DNA of 64,000 nt. It comes from Roseburia sp. 831b (lineage in GTDB: Bacteria; Bacillota; Clostridia; Lachnospirales; Lachnospiraceae). Within the stretch, counting starts at the first letter, position 1. The number at the start of each line of letters is the position of its first letter. The stretch lies in contig NZ_CP135162.1 of NCBI RefSeq assembly GCF_001940165.2, positions 2,290,001-2,354,000 of the forward strand, written 5' to 3'. Below, piece after piece: positions 9,121-17,160 of this stretch. The translations under genes and the position numbers were made by a program. Under the pieces are notes generated by a model that made no database searches, was not told the DNA's origin, and saw only the letters and a list, made by a program, of their open reading frames with translations.

Positions 9121-9849
9121 ATGAAAAAATCAAAAGAACTAAAACGCATAGCACGTGAAATATTAAACAACCGCTATGGCGTACCAATGGGGGCTTTCTT
9201 CGTAACCAGTGTTATTACCCTTGCGATAGAAATCCCTTTTTCTCTGTCTATGGGAGACCATCCCGGAATTCAGCAATACATCATCTCTTATCTTGCTGAC
9301 TTTCTTATCTCCCTGTTAGCAGCAATCTTAGCTGCAGGTCAGCTGCGAATCCATCTGGATATGGCACGTGGAAAAGAAGTCAAGGTATCCCAGGTTTTTT
9401 CCTATTTTAAAAACCGCCCGGAACGCTACATAGGTTCCGCTTTTCTTCTTTCCATCCTTTCGCTGTTATGCCTGCTGCCGCTTTTCGCCGGTTTCCTGTT
9501 TTTCTACGTTACGGGCTTAAGTGATGCAGGTGCTGTCGCAGTTGTTGTAACGGCGCTTGTTAGTATCGTCCTGATGCTCTATGTCTCTATCTGCTACGCA
9601 CTTGTCACTTACCTTTTAGTGGATAACCAGAACATGAAAGTACTGGATGCCTTACGGGAGTCCAGACGGCTTTTAAAAGGGAATATATGGCGTTATCTTT
9701 GCCTTAGCTTAAGTTTTCTTGGCTGGAGCATTCTCATTCTCCTGACCCTTGGAATTGCTTCCCTTTGGATTCAGCCTTATATAACACAGACGTTTACCCA
9801 GTTTTATTTAACACTTTCTACACAACAAGGAGGAAATTCTTATGAATGA
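9121..9849 (+). CDS. DUF975 integral membrane protein
   Basis: A 242-residue membrane protein of the DUF975 family. It shows the typical short N-terminus (KSKELKRIAREILNNRYG), several hydrophobic segments, and the conserved end VLDALRESRRLLKGNIWRYLCL followed by LGIASLWIQPYITQTFTQFY. Function is unknown in the family. It overlaps the next gene by eight bases, so the two are co-translated. Confidence 0.8.
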   Translation: MKKSKELKRIAREILNNRYGVPMGAFFVTSVITLAIEIPFSLSMGDHPGIQQYIISYLADFLISLLAAILAAGQLRIHLDMARGKEVKVSQVFSYFKNRPERYIGSAFLLSILSLLCLLPLFAGFLFFYVTGLSDAGAVAVVVTALVSIVLMLYVSICYALVTYLLVDNQNMKVLDALRESRRLLKGNIWRYLCLSLSFLGWSILILLTLGIASLWIQPYITQTFTQFYLTLSTQQGGNSYE

Positions 9850-11251
9850 AAAAAATGAACCAATCCGTGACGCCAGTATTCTTGGTGTCCCTAAAATGCT
9901 GATTCTCGGATTGCAGCATATGTTCGCGATGTTTGGTGCAACCATTCTTGTTCCAATCTTAGTCAACAGTTACTTTGGCGAAGATGTACTTCACGTTCAG
10001 GTTACTTTAATCTGTGCCGGCATCGGAACTTTGTTTTTCCACATCTGTTCGAAATTTAAGGTACCGGCATTCCTTGGTTCCTCTTTTGCCTTTTTGGGCG
10101 GATTTGCGACGATTGCAAACATGGATACCGGTATTTTTGCTGATATGTCCAATGCAGACAAGCTCTCTTATGCCTGCGGTGGTATCGTTGTCGCTGGTCT
10201 TTTGTATCTGATTCTTGCTTTGATTATCAAACTGGTTGGCGTGAAAAAGGTTATGCGCTTTTTGCCACCTGTTGTAACCGGTCCTATCATCATTTGTATC
10301 GGACTTAGCCTAGCAGGTTCTGCAATCAACAACGCCTCTACCAACTGGCTTCTTGCTTTGATTGCACTTGCAACGATTATTATCTTTAATATCTGGGGCA
10401 AAGGAATGTTCAAAATTATCCCAATTTTAATGGGTGTTATCATTTCCTATTGCGCAGCCCTTATTTTCAACGCACTTGGCATGACAAATGCGGACGGTTC
10501 TGCCATCCTTGATTTTACAAACATTGCATCCGCTGCCTGGGTGGGACTTCCTAAATTCTCACTTTGCAAGTTCAACGTCTCTGCGATTCTTGTGATGGCT
10601 CCGATTGCACTTGCCACGATGATGGAGCATATCGGTGATATGTCCGCTATCTCTGCAACCGTCGGAGAAAACTTCATTGAAGATCCAGGCTTACACCGCA
10701 CCTTAATCGGTGACGGACTGGCAACTGCTTTTTCTGCCTGCGTCGGCGGACCTGCCAACACAACTTATGGGGAAAACACCGGCGTTCTGGAATTAAGCCG
10801 TGTATATGATCCAAAGGTTATCCGTATTGCTGCCTGCTACGCCATTTTGCTTAGCTTTATTCCTAAGATGGCTGAGGTTATCGGCTCTATGCCTTCCGCT
10901 ATCATCGGTGGTGTCAGCTTTATGCTTTACGGTATGATTTCTGCCATTGGTGTCCGTAACGTAGTCGAAAACCATGTTGATTTTACAAAATCACGTAACC
11001 TGATTATTGCGGGTGATATCTTTGTATGTGGTCTTGGTTTCTCCGATGGATTAACTTTCACTGTTGCAGGAACTTCCATCACGCTTACTTCCCTTGCCAT
11101 CGCTGCCATTGCCGGTATCGTTTTAAATGCGATATTACCTGGAAATGACTACCACTTTGGCAAGGATGCACATGTGGATGCAAACCGTGGTCTTGACATG
11201 ATTCCAAACCTTCATGAAGACACCAGCTACAAGGATGACGAAGAAGAATAG
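9842..11251 (+). CDS. NCS2-family uracil/xanthine permease (UraA-like)
   Basis: A 469-residue nucleobase:cation symporter of the UraA/SLC23 fold, with about 12-14 membrane helices. Visible signatures are the opening LILGLQHMFAMFGATILVPIL, the PAFLGSSFAFLGG loop, VVTGPIIICIGLSLAG, and the central EHIGD motif plus GGPANTTYGENTGVL, the half-helix that lines the substrate site of uracil permeases. NTTYGENTGV favours uracil over purines, but specificity is inferred. The ribosome site AGGAGG lies inside the end of the DUF975 gene. Confidence 0.9.
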   Translation: MNEKNEPIRDASILGVPKMLILGLQHMFAMFGATILVPILVNSYFGEDVLHVQVTLICAGIGTLFFHICSKFKVPAFLGSSFAFLGGFATIANMDTGIFADMSNADKLSYACGGIVVAGLLYLILALIIKLVGVKKVMRFLPPVVTGPIIICIGLSLAGSAINNASTNWLLALIALATIIIFNIWGKGMFKIIPILMGVIISYCAALIFNALGMTNADGSAILDFTNIASAAWVGLPKFSLCKFNVSAILVMAPIALATMMEHIGDMSAISATVGENFIEDPGLHRTLIGDGLATAFSACVGGPANTTYGENTGVLELSRVYDPKVIRIAACYAILLSFIPKMAEVIGSMPSAIIGGVSFMLYGMISAIGVRNVVENHVDFTKSRNLIIAGDIFVCGLGFSDGLTFTVAGTSITLTSLAIAAIAGIVLNAILPGNDYHFGKDAHVDANRGLDMIPNLHEDTSYKDDEEE

Positions 11252-11322
11252 GAAAACAAAGAGGTTCCTCCCCACGGTACATCTTACCGGATAAGAAAGT
11301 AGACTTCCTTATAAAAGAAAAG

Positions 11323-11370
11323 AACTCTTGGTCGTTTGTGAAATTTTAAACAACCAAGAGTTTTTGTTTT
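11323..11370 (+). terminator. Bidirectional intrinsic terminator
   Basis: Stem AACTCTTGGT.../...ACCAAGAGTT with an inner GTTT/AAAC step, then TTTTTGTTTTT on the plus strand. The complement runs into TTCTTTTCTTTT, so it also serves the convergent DUF4097 gene. Confidence 0.85.
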
Positions 11371-11401
11371 TCTTATCTTTCTTTCTGTCTGATTTTCTCT
11401 T

Positions 11402-12142
11402 TTACTTCTGGTCAATTGCCAGTCCCAATGTGTTGACTGCAATCTTTCCAAGTCCGCAATTTAATGTGACGGTTCCAACAGAATCTGCATGTCTGACACT
11501 CTTGTTGGAAATGCCTCTTCCAATGCTGGAATGATTCAGTTCTACTTTTCCTAAAGCACAGGAAACTTCATAGTTATAATCCTGTTCTTTTGCATCTAAG
11601 TCCACTTCCACGGTTCCAACGCCACAGTCCACGTTTAAATTCGAATGAACGTTTCCACGCATATAGAGTTTTCCAACTCCACACTGGATATTGGCAGCAC
11701 CGGCTTCCACGTTCTCTAATTTTACTTTTCCAGCGCCGACTTCAACTTCCATTGTGTTATGCACGCAGATTGCACCGGAATCCAGCTTTGCTGCGCCAAC
11801 CTCAAGACTTAATTTTTCACAGGACAATACGCTCTCCTCAATCACAGTCTCACCGGCACCAAGTCTTACTTTTACTTTCTGAAAACTTTTTTGTTTTGGA
11901 ATCAAAACGGTAATGTTGTTCTTGGTCTTTCTTTCTATATGATTTACCTTATGTACCTCATAAGCAACATGTAATTTATGATTTTCTTTCAAACTACATT
12001 CGTAGTTACTATCGTTGTCTTCGGCATCGAGGCGGACAATGATTTCTTCCCCATCCGCTGCGCCTATCGTAAGATTCGCATAACCAATTTCTAATTTCAG
12101 ACGTTCTACACAATTTCCTTCAAATCTGTCTTCCTGCTGCAT
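11402..12142 (-). CDS. DUF4097-type beta-strand repeat protein
   Basis: A 246-residue protein made of repeated short beta strands of the DUF4097 type, for example LSLEVGAAKLDSGAICVHNTMEVEV, AANIQCGVGKLYMRG, LNVDCGVGTVEV and VTLNCGLGKIAV. The repeating [GC]xG[AKT] turn suggests a beta-helix. No signal peptide or membrane segment is visible, so it is probably cytoplasmic or a partner of the LiaF-like membrane protein upstream. Such proteins commonly sit next to LytTR and LiaF-like genes in Firmicutes; their function is not established. Confidence 0.75.
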   Translation of the reverse strand: MQQEDRFEGNCVERLKLEIGYANLTIGAADGEEIIVRLDAEDNDSNYECSLKENHKLHVAYEVHKVNHIERKTKNNITVLIPKQKSFQKVKVRLGAGETVIEESVLSCEKLSLEVGAAKLDSGAICVHNTMEVEVGAGKVKLENVEAGAANIQCGVGKLYMRGNVHSNLNVDCGVGTVEVDLDAKEQDYNYEVSCALGKVELNHSSIGRGISNKSVRHADSVGTVTLNCGLGKIAVNTLGLAIDQK

Positions 12143-12210
12143 AACTTTCTCCTTTTCTGTTCACTTTCCGTGACTCTTGTTTCTTTATGAATTCTTTTCC
12201 CGTTACATTT

Positions 12211-12912
12211 TTAGATGTAGATGATTTTAATGGAACCGAAATTTGTTTCTCCTTGAATATATAACATATTGCTGCTGGTTCCTTCCCATCTTCCCTCTTC
12301 CGTAACACCGCCAAAAGAACGGTCTATGTTATTATTAATCTTCCATTCCTTTGGAATATAAAGGTTGGTTTCGCCAAAATTGTTTTCAATTCTTACATAA
12401 GCTGTTCCACTCTGAATGACTGCGTTGTCAAAATAAACGGTAAGGCTGCCAAAGTTATTTTCTAATTCTGCGTTACAAAAATTATCGGAGTTGATGTATT
12501 TGATGGAGGAACCAAAATTGTTCTCACAGCGGACATGTTCTCCGTTGCACTGATCCTTTGAGGTAGCGTTGAGAATCTTTGCATCACCACTGTTCCAGCT
12601 CCAGGTGTTTTTTTTTCGAAAAATCATGGATAATCCGATACTGCCGAGCAATGCCGCACCAAGTACCGGCCATGGTGTCAGATTTTCAATTCCTAACGGC
12701 TTTGCGTAAATACAACATACAAATGCCACACTGAACAAAATCTCATAAAAATTTAATTTACGGATGCCATTGATAAACATCCAGATAAAAAATACCGTTA
12801 ACACGATGCCAAATATGCTGACCTCCGGCAGTGCGTAAATTCTGCTGACTACTAAATAAACTGCTGCAAGGATAAAAAATAATCCCCAAAAGATTTTTCC
12901 ATTTCTTCTCAT
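12211..12912 (-). CDS. LiaF-like membrane protein
   Basis: A 233-residue protein with about four N-terminal membrane helices (residues 7-110) followed by a soluble beta domain. That domain carries repeated NNFG steps (CENNFGSSIKYI, ELENNFGSLTVYF, IENNFGETNLYI, GETNFGSIKIIYI), the pattern of the LiaF C-terminal cell-envelope stress domain. In Bacillus LiaF inhibits the LiaRS system. Here the partner is a LytTR protein whose stop overlaps this ATG as ATGA (12909-12912), so it may modulate that regulator. That role is inferred. Confidence 0.8.
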   Translation of the reverse strand: MRRNGKIFWGLFFILAAVYLVVSRIYALPEVSIFGIVLTVFFIWMFINGIRKLNFYEILFSVAFVCCIYAKPLGIENLTPWPVLGAALLGSIGLSMIFRKKNTWSWNSGDAKILNATSKDQCNGEHVRCENNFGSSIKYINSDNFCNAELENNFGSLTVYFDNAVIQSGTAYVRIENNFGETNLYIPKEWKINNNIDRSFGGVTEEGRWEGTSSNMLYIQGETNFGSIKIIYI

Positions 12913-13370
12913 TGATGTAACCTCTTTTCTTCTAATTTACTGACTAATGGTTTGTAATAATACCTTGATACAAAAACTTGCTTGTGACATCCACCAAACG
13001 CTACAACGCTTGCTGCAGTCAGATTCCGGTGGATGGAATAAATGTGGTTGGTATTCAAAATGGTCGATTTTGACACCCTCATGAAACAACCCGGAAGAAT
13101 TTCTTCTAACTCATACAATTTGTACTTTGTCCGGTAAATGTCATCCTTCGTGTGTGCGTGGATTTCGCCTCCCTCTGTCTCAAAAAAGAGAATCGAATCC
13201 AACGGTAAATAATACTCCGTCGTGTCCTTGTAAAAACAAAACCGCTCCTTGGTACTGATGATGTCGCTAATCGCTCTTTGAATGGAACCAATCTGCTCTG
13301 TCAGGCTCTGACATCGGATGACTACTTCATCTTCGGTCAATGCCTCGTCAATTTCAATTTTGATTTTCAT
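12909..13370 (-). CDS. LytTR-domain DNA-binding regulator
   Basis: About 153 residues: an N-terminal helical and acidic region (residues 1-55) and a C-terminal LytTR domain (about 58-150, with YYLPLDSILFFETEGGEIHAH, FMRVSKSTILNTNHIYSI and VSRYYYKPLVSKL). There is no receiver domain, so it is not a classic response regulator. The ATG at 13370 follows GAGGAG; an upstream Met at 13391 is less supported. It is the first gene of a three-gene operon with the LiaF-like and DUF4097 proteins. A pair of direct repeats in LytTR geometry sits upstream of its promoter, suggesting autoregulation. Confidence 0.88.
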   Translation of the reverse strand: MKIKIEIDEALTEDEVVIRCQSLTEQIGSIQRAISDIISTKERFCFYKDTTEYYLPLDSILFFETEGGEIHAHTKDDIYRTKYKLYELEEILPGCFMRVSKSTILNTNHIYSIHRNLTAASVVAFGGCHKQVFVSRYYYKPLVSKLEEKRLHQ

Positions 13371-13418
13371 GCTTTCACTCCTCTGTCGCATTGGGTTCCT
13401 TCCTCATTGCTTGATTTT

Positions 13419-13489
13419 AGTATAGAGAATGTGCTTTTAAATGTAAATAGATTTCCGGTAAGTGGTAAGTTTGAGCGGGTAAGTGGTAA
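13419..13489 (-). promoter_or_regulatory. Promoter and LytTR-type direct-repeat operator
   Basis: On the minus strand: -35 TTTACA (13442-13447), a 17-bp spacer and -10 TATACT (13419-13424). Upstream lie two identical 12-mers, TTACCACTTACC, at 13457-13468 and 13478-13489. Their starts are exactly 21 bp apart, two helical turns, with the proximal one nine bases upstream of the -35. This is the geometry of LytTR activator sites such as AgrA. Confidence 0.75.
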
Positions 13490-13542
13490 AAAAACTCCCT
13501 TCCAGGGAACCAGGGCTTTACCTGATCTCCTGAAAGGGAGTC
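13488..13542 (-). terminator. Intrinsic terminator after mrp
   Basis: Stem ACTCCCTT/AAGGGAGT extended by TCAGG/CCTGG around an internal loop, ending in seven T on the minus strand. It lies about 30 bp after the mrp stop and abuts the distal LytTR repeat. Confidence 0.85.
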
Positions 13543-13573
13543 TGTACTTCTATCTTTGTCTGCTCAAATATCT

Positions 13574-14431
13574 CTATTTATTTAAGTTTTTTAATACTTC
13601 CACCGCTTTTTCTAAATATGGATTCTCCATCTCGAAGAATTTACCTGCATCCGCACTTTCTGCGTATTTAGGGTCTAATGGCATTTTGCCTAATACCGGA
13701 AGTCCTAATTCATCCGCGACATCATCTACATGACTTTCTCCAAAGAGTTTAATCTCTTTTCCACAGTCTGGACATTTTAAATAGCTGAAGTTCTCCACAA
13801 CGCCAAGTACCGGAACATGCATCATCTCAGCCATGTTGTAAGCCTTCTTGACAATCATCTGAACCAGTTCCTGTGGGGATGTTACAATCACAATTCCATC
13901 CACTGGGAGTGACTGGAATACGGTAAGCGGAACATCACCGGTTCCTGGTGGCATATCAACGAAAAGATAATCGACATCGCCCCATACGGTCTCATTCCAG
14001 AACTGTTTTACCACACCTGCAATTACCGGGCCTCTCCAGATAACCGGTGCTTCTTCATCCTCTAACAAAAGGTTGATGGACATTACCTTGGTTCCATCCT
14101 CTGCAACCATCGGAATCATGCCTTCCTCGGTTCCATAGACCTGTCCGTGTACGCCGAACATCTTTGGAATGGATGGTCCTGTGATATCGGCATCCATAAT
14201 TCCTACTTTATAACCTGCTTTATTCATGGCGCTTGCAAGGGAAGATGTCACAAATGATTTTCCGACACCACCTTTTCCACTGACAACACCGATTACTTTT
14301 TTGACATTTGAAGACGCATTCATTGGCTCTCTGAAATCTGCAGAACCCTGATTTGCTTTATTGTGTGAACAACCTTCACAACTTTCTTTTGAACAGCTTG
14401 ATGCACCACTACATGTACTATTTTCTGGCAT
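13574..14431 (-). CDS. mrp: Mrp/NBP35-family iron-sulfur carrier ATPase
   Basis: A 286-residue P-loop ATPase of the Mrp/ApbC family, which binds and transfers Fe-S clusters. The deviant Walker A GVVSGKGGVGKS is near residue 40, followed by GIMDADITGPS and FVDMPPGTGD. The CxxC cluster motif is CPDCG near residue 225. The N-terminus has four extra cysteines (C7, C13, C18, C21) in a short ferredoxin-like stretch common in clostridial versions. The ATG at 14431 follows AGGAGG; the frame is open upstream but that part is leader. It has its own promoter at 14573-14601. Confidence 0.93.
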   Translation of the reverse strand: MPENSTCSGASSCSKESCEGCSHNKANQGSADFREPMNASSNVKKVIGVVSGKGGVGKSFVTSSLASAMNKAGYKVGIMDADITGPSIPKMFGVHGQVYGTEEGMIPMVAEDGTKVMSINLLLEDEEAPVIWRGPVIAGVVKQFWNETVWGDVDYLFVDMPPGTGDVPLTVFQSLPVDGIVIVTSPQELVQMIVKKAYNMAEMMHVPVLGVVENFSYLKCPDCGKEIKLFGESHVDDVADELGLPVLGKMPLDPKYAESADAGKFFEMENPYLEKAVEVLKNLNK

Positions 14432-14480
14432 ATCAAATCCTCCTGAATTTTCTTTTTTCAAACAAAACAAACACACTATG

Positions 14481-14545
14481 CTGCCATGCAACAACCATGT
14501 TGCTATGCAACCATGCTCTAATGCAACTATGTTGCTATGCACCCT
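14481..14545 (-). repeat. Repeated, self-complementary motif in the mrp leader
   Basis: Two copies of the 13-mer TGCATAGCAACAT (complement of 14498-14510 and 14530-14542) exactly 32 bp apart, each flanked by partly complementary GTTGC/GCAAC segments. They lie downstream of the mapped -10 box, so they are in the untranslated leader RNA of mrp and could form alternative hairpins. Confidence 0.6.
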
Positions 14546-14572
14546 ATTTAGGATGTTACAGCACTTTTGTCA

Positions 14573-14601
14573 TTATACTATCTTTCTACCTTTTTTCCAA
14601 G
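14573..14601 (-). promoter_or_regulatory. Promoter of mrp
   Basis: TTGGAA (14596-14601 on the complement), a 17-bp spacer and TATAAT (14573-14578). The start site would be near 14566, giving a leader of about 135 nt. Confidence 0.7.
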
Positions 14602-14644
14602 GCTTTGACAGTACTTTTGCAAGTACAATCTCTTTGAGATTCTC

Positions 14645-16288
14645 CTATGCTTCCTCGTGTACGCGCTGTTTTGCCGCCGCAATAATACTCTTTGGGAATG
14701 AGACAAACTCTAATAGTTTTATTGCATTTCTTGAGGTTGCCGGCTCTTCTTTTAATAAGTAATCAAAAACAATATCCTCTTCTCCGATGTCCTCGGAAAA
14801 ATGGTAGTTTACATAACTATCATTCCAGCCATCGGTCAGTTCTTTATCGTGCGATGCCACAAAGGAAATACAGTTCTTTGTGGAAAGATAATCTAAAATC
14901 GCCTTCGATGCCGCAATTCGCTCCTCCGTATTGGTTCCGCGCAAAATTTCATCAATGGCACAAAATGTGATTTTATCTTCCTCTAGGCTATCAATAATAC
15001 GCTTTAAATATTTTATCTCTTTGATGAAGTAACTTTCCCCTGCAAGAATGTCATCTGCAACTGCCATTGATGTAATCACATGCATTCTTGGAAGACACAT
15101 ACTTTTCGCCGTCACCGTGTGAATGGATTGCGCCAGAATCAGGTTCACTGCCACCGCTTTGATAAACGTGGATTTCCCAGATGCATTTGAACCGGTAATG
15201 ATACAGCTTTTCTCTAATTCCATCGAATTGCTGACCGGATGCTCTAGCAAGGGATGATACAACTCCGTAAATTTCAACCGGCGGTCTTTTTCAAACTCCG
15301 GCAGCGCCACATAGGGAACGCTCTCCCGGAAAGATGCAATTGAAATTGAGGCATCTAACTCCCCTACTATTTTGTAAATGTCCAGATATTCCGGCACATA
15401 CTGTTCTAACTTTTTCATGATTTTGTCATAGGAAATCAGATGCCACATCGTCGCGCCTATCAGATAATCCTGAAATATTGCAAATGGGTCTCCTGAGTAC
15501 TGAAGCGTTTTCTGCCTCTGCAATGCCACAACTCCACGGCTTATTTTGCCAAACAGGTTTGCCTTTTCCCCTAATCCGTCACAAATACCGTCCTGTTCAT
15601 AATCTCTTGCAATATGGGAGGCCGCCTGAATCAGGAATGCAACCGTACCAAGCATTTCAAGTTCAACCTCGTACTTTGACTTTGCAATTACATAAGTCAT
15701 GATATTAAAAAGAAAGAGAACTGCAAATACCGTGACTGCCCGGATATCTCTGGTAAGCGGAATCGCAAGCAGCGAGAATAACAGCAATATTTGCTGCAAA
15801 CGATAACGCTTTATCTCCGGCATTTTAAACTCTGACACACAATCCAGATAGGATGGAATATAATACGCAGACTCATTTTTTCCAAGGTCGGATAACAAAT
15901 ACTCCATATCCATTCGTTTCTTTGGATTCTCTTTCCAATATGAAATCCGCTTTTCCAAAAGTTCGTCTTCCTCTTTTGCAGTGTCACATTTGCGTAATTT
16001 GTGATACAAAAGCTCCTCCCCAATGGAACTGTCACAATTGTTTATCCGTGCAAAAACTTTGTCCATCGACAAATCATTCCAGGTAACAGCATCAATTCCT
16101 TCTGTTTCGCCAAATGTGTTATGGTAATTATCCACATTTTCTGAAATTTCCACTCTCTTTTTCAACGGATTTGTCCCAAATTTCCCCTCAATGTGTTCTT
16201 TTCTTTTATCTTTTGCCACCTTTTTTCCACTGAGCGACATCAGAAGAAACATCCCAAACATAATTGCAAAAAAAGCCAGGAAACCCAT
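14645..16288 (-). CDS. Membrane-anchored MutS-family ATPase
   Basis: A 547-residue protein with the MutS core and ATPase domains but no mismatch-recognition domain. An N-terminal membrane helix (residues 2-18) is followed by a helical region, two adjacent membrane helices (about 165-180 and 183-201), a lever-like region, and a C-terminal ATPase: Walker A GSNASGKST at 366-374, Walker B TFCAIDEILRGT at 441-452 and the switch histidine in VASHD near 480. The ATG at 16288 follows AGGAG. Membrane-bound MutS-like proteins occur in Clostridia and Bacteroidetes with no known function; canonical mismatch repair is unlikely. It is preceded by a terminator. Confidence 0.85.
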   Translation of the reverse strand: MGFLAFFAIMFGMFLLMSLSGKKVAKDKRKEHIEGKFGTNPLKKRVEISENVDNYHNTFGETEGIDAVTWNDLSMDKVFARINNCDSSIGEELLYHKLRKCDTAKEEDELLEKRISYWKENPKKRMDMEYLLSDLGKNESAYYIPSYLDCVSEFKMPEIKRYRLQQILLLFSLLAIPLTRDIRAVTVFAVLFLFNIMTYVIAKSKYEVELEMLGTVAFLIQAASHIARDYEQDGICDGLGEKANLFGKISRGVVALQRQKTLQYSGDPFAIFQDYLIGATMWHLISYDKIMKKLEQYVPEYLDIYKIVGELDASISIASFRESVPYVALPEFEKDRRLKFTELYHPLLEHPVSNSMELEKSCIITGSNASGKSTFIKAVAVNLILAQSIHTVTAKSMCLPRMHVITSMAVADDILAGESYFIKEIKYLKRIIDSLEEDKITFCAIDEILRGTNTEERIAASKAILDYLSTKNCISFVASHDKELTDGWNDSYVNYHFSEDIGEEDIVFDYLLKEEPATSRNAIKLLEFVSFPKSIIAAAKQRVHEEA

Positions 16289-16321
16289 TTTTTCTCCTTT
16301 TGACATCAAAGTCTTTAAAGT

Positions 16322-16360
16322 AAGAAAAAGGCAGGAAATCTATGTAGTTCCTGCCTTTTC
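16322..16360 (-). terminator. Intrinsic terminator after the ECF S-component gene
   Basis: Perfect 11-bp stem AAAGGCAGGAA/TTCCTGCCTTT with a 10-base loop, followed on the minus strand by TTTCTTACTTT. Confidence 0.85.
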
Positions 16361-16373
16361 CTATTTTCTTCTA

Positions 16374-16976
16374 TTAACGCAATGCTTTTCTTAATGCTGC
16401 CGAAATTGCTGTTCCGACCACAAAGCATACAATCGCTTCTACCAATCCATTCACGCCGACAAACGCGAGAATGAAAAGGAATGCATTCTTTGCACCAAGT
16501 GCTGTTACCATCGACTGTATGTAATCTGTATGGTAAAAACAAATTACTAATACAGACATGAAAAATGTCGTATTTAACAATGGGCAGCAAAGATTGGAAA
16601 TGGTGAGAGATGCACTTGCCGGCATCTTTGTTTTGCGTAATCCTTTGAAAATTACACCGGTGAGCCATCCCATCAAGATTCTAGTTGGAACGCACACAAA
16701 AAATGTTGCAACCGGGTTAATGCTAAGAAGCATTGCTCCAAACGCACTCATTCCAAAGCACTGAATGAAACTTGTGATACCAAATACACCACCTAAAATT
16801 GCTCCAGCTGCTGGTCCTAATGTTACTGCTCCTACCGCTACTGGCACTACAATTAAGGTAATCTCTAATCCTGCTGTTTTGATGTAACCAATTGGGGTAA
16901 AAGCCATGATTAAAATAATGGCAACTAACAATGCCATTTCCACGAAATATTTTGTGGAAAACGTCTTTTTACTCAT
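16374..16976 (-). CDS. ECF transporter S component, substrate unassigned
   Basis: A 200-residue membrane protein with about six helices. The start at 16976 (MSKKTFSTKYFVEMALLVAI) has AAGGAAGAG upstream. The AGLEITLIVVPVAVGAVTLGPAAGAILGGVFG block and the final helix with a short basic tail match ECF substrate-binding components of the general PF12822 type. No riboswitch or biosynthetic neighbour reveals the vitamin. It works with a shared EcfAA'T module located elsewhere. Confidence 0.82.
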   Translation of the reverse strand: MSKKTFSTKYFVEMALLVAIILIMAFTPIGYIKTAGLEITLIVVPVAVGAVTLGPAAGAILGGVFGITSFIQCFGMSAFGAMLLSINPVATFFVCVPTRILMGWLTGVIFKGLRKTKMPASASLTISNLCCPLLNTTFFMSVLVICFYHTDYIQSMVTALGAKNAFLFILAFVGVNGLVEAIVCFVVGTAISAALRKALR

Positions 16977-17092
16977 AGTCTCTTCCTTCTTTCTATATGC
17001 TATGTATTTCCTATCCGTAGCCGTTCTTTTGAATCGACTCGGACAAGCAAGTTCTAGTATAGCACTTTGTGAAAATATTATCAATAAGGTTA

Positions 17093-17139
17093 TAAAAAAA
17101 GACATTGCAGCGTTTTCTTTCGAATTCACTGCAATGTCT
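17093..17139 (-). terminator. Intrinsic terminator of the butyrate operon
   Basis: Ten-bp perfect stem GACATTGCAG/CTGCAATGTC at 17101-17138 followed on the minus strand by seven T. It lies 22 bp after the etfA stop. Confidence 0.9.
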
Positions 17140-17160
17140 TGCATCTATTGATAGCAAATC

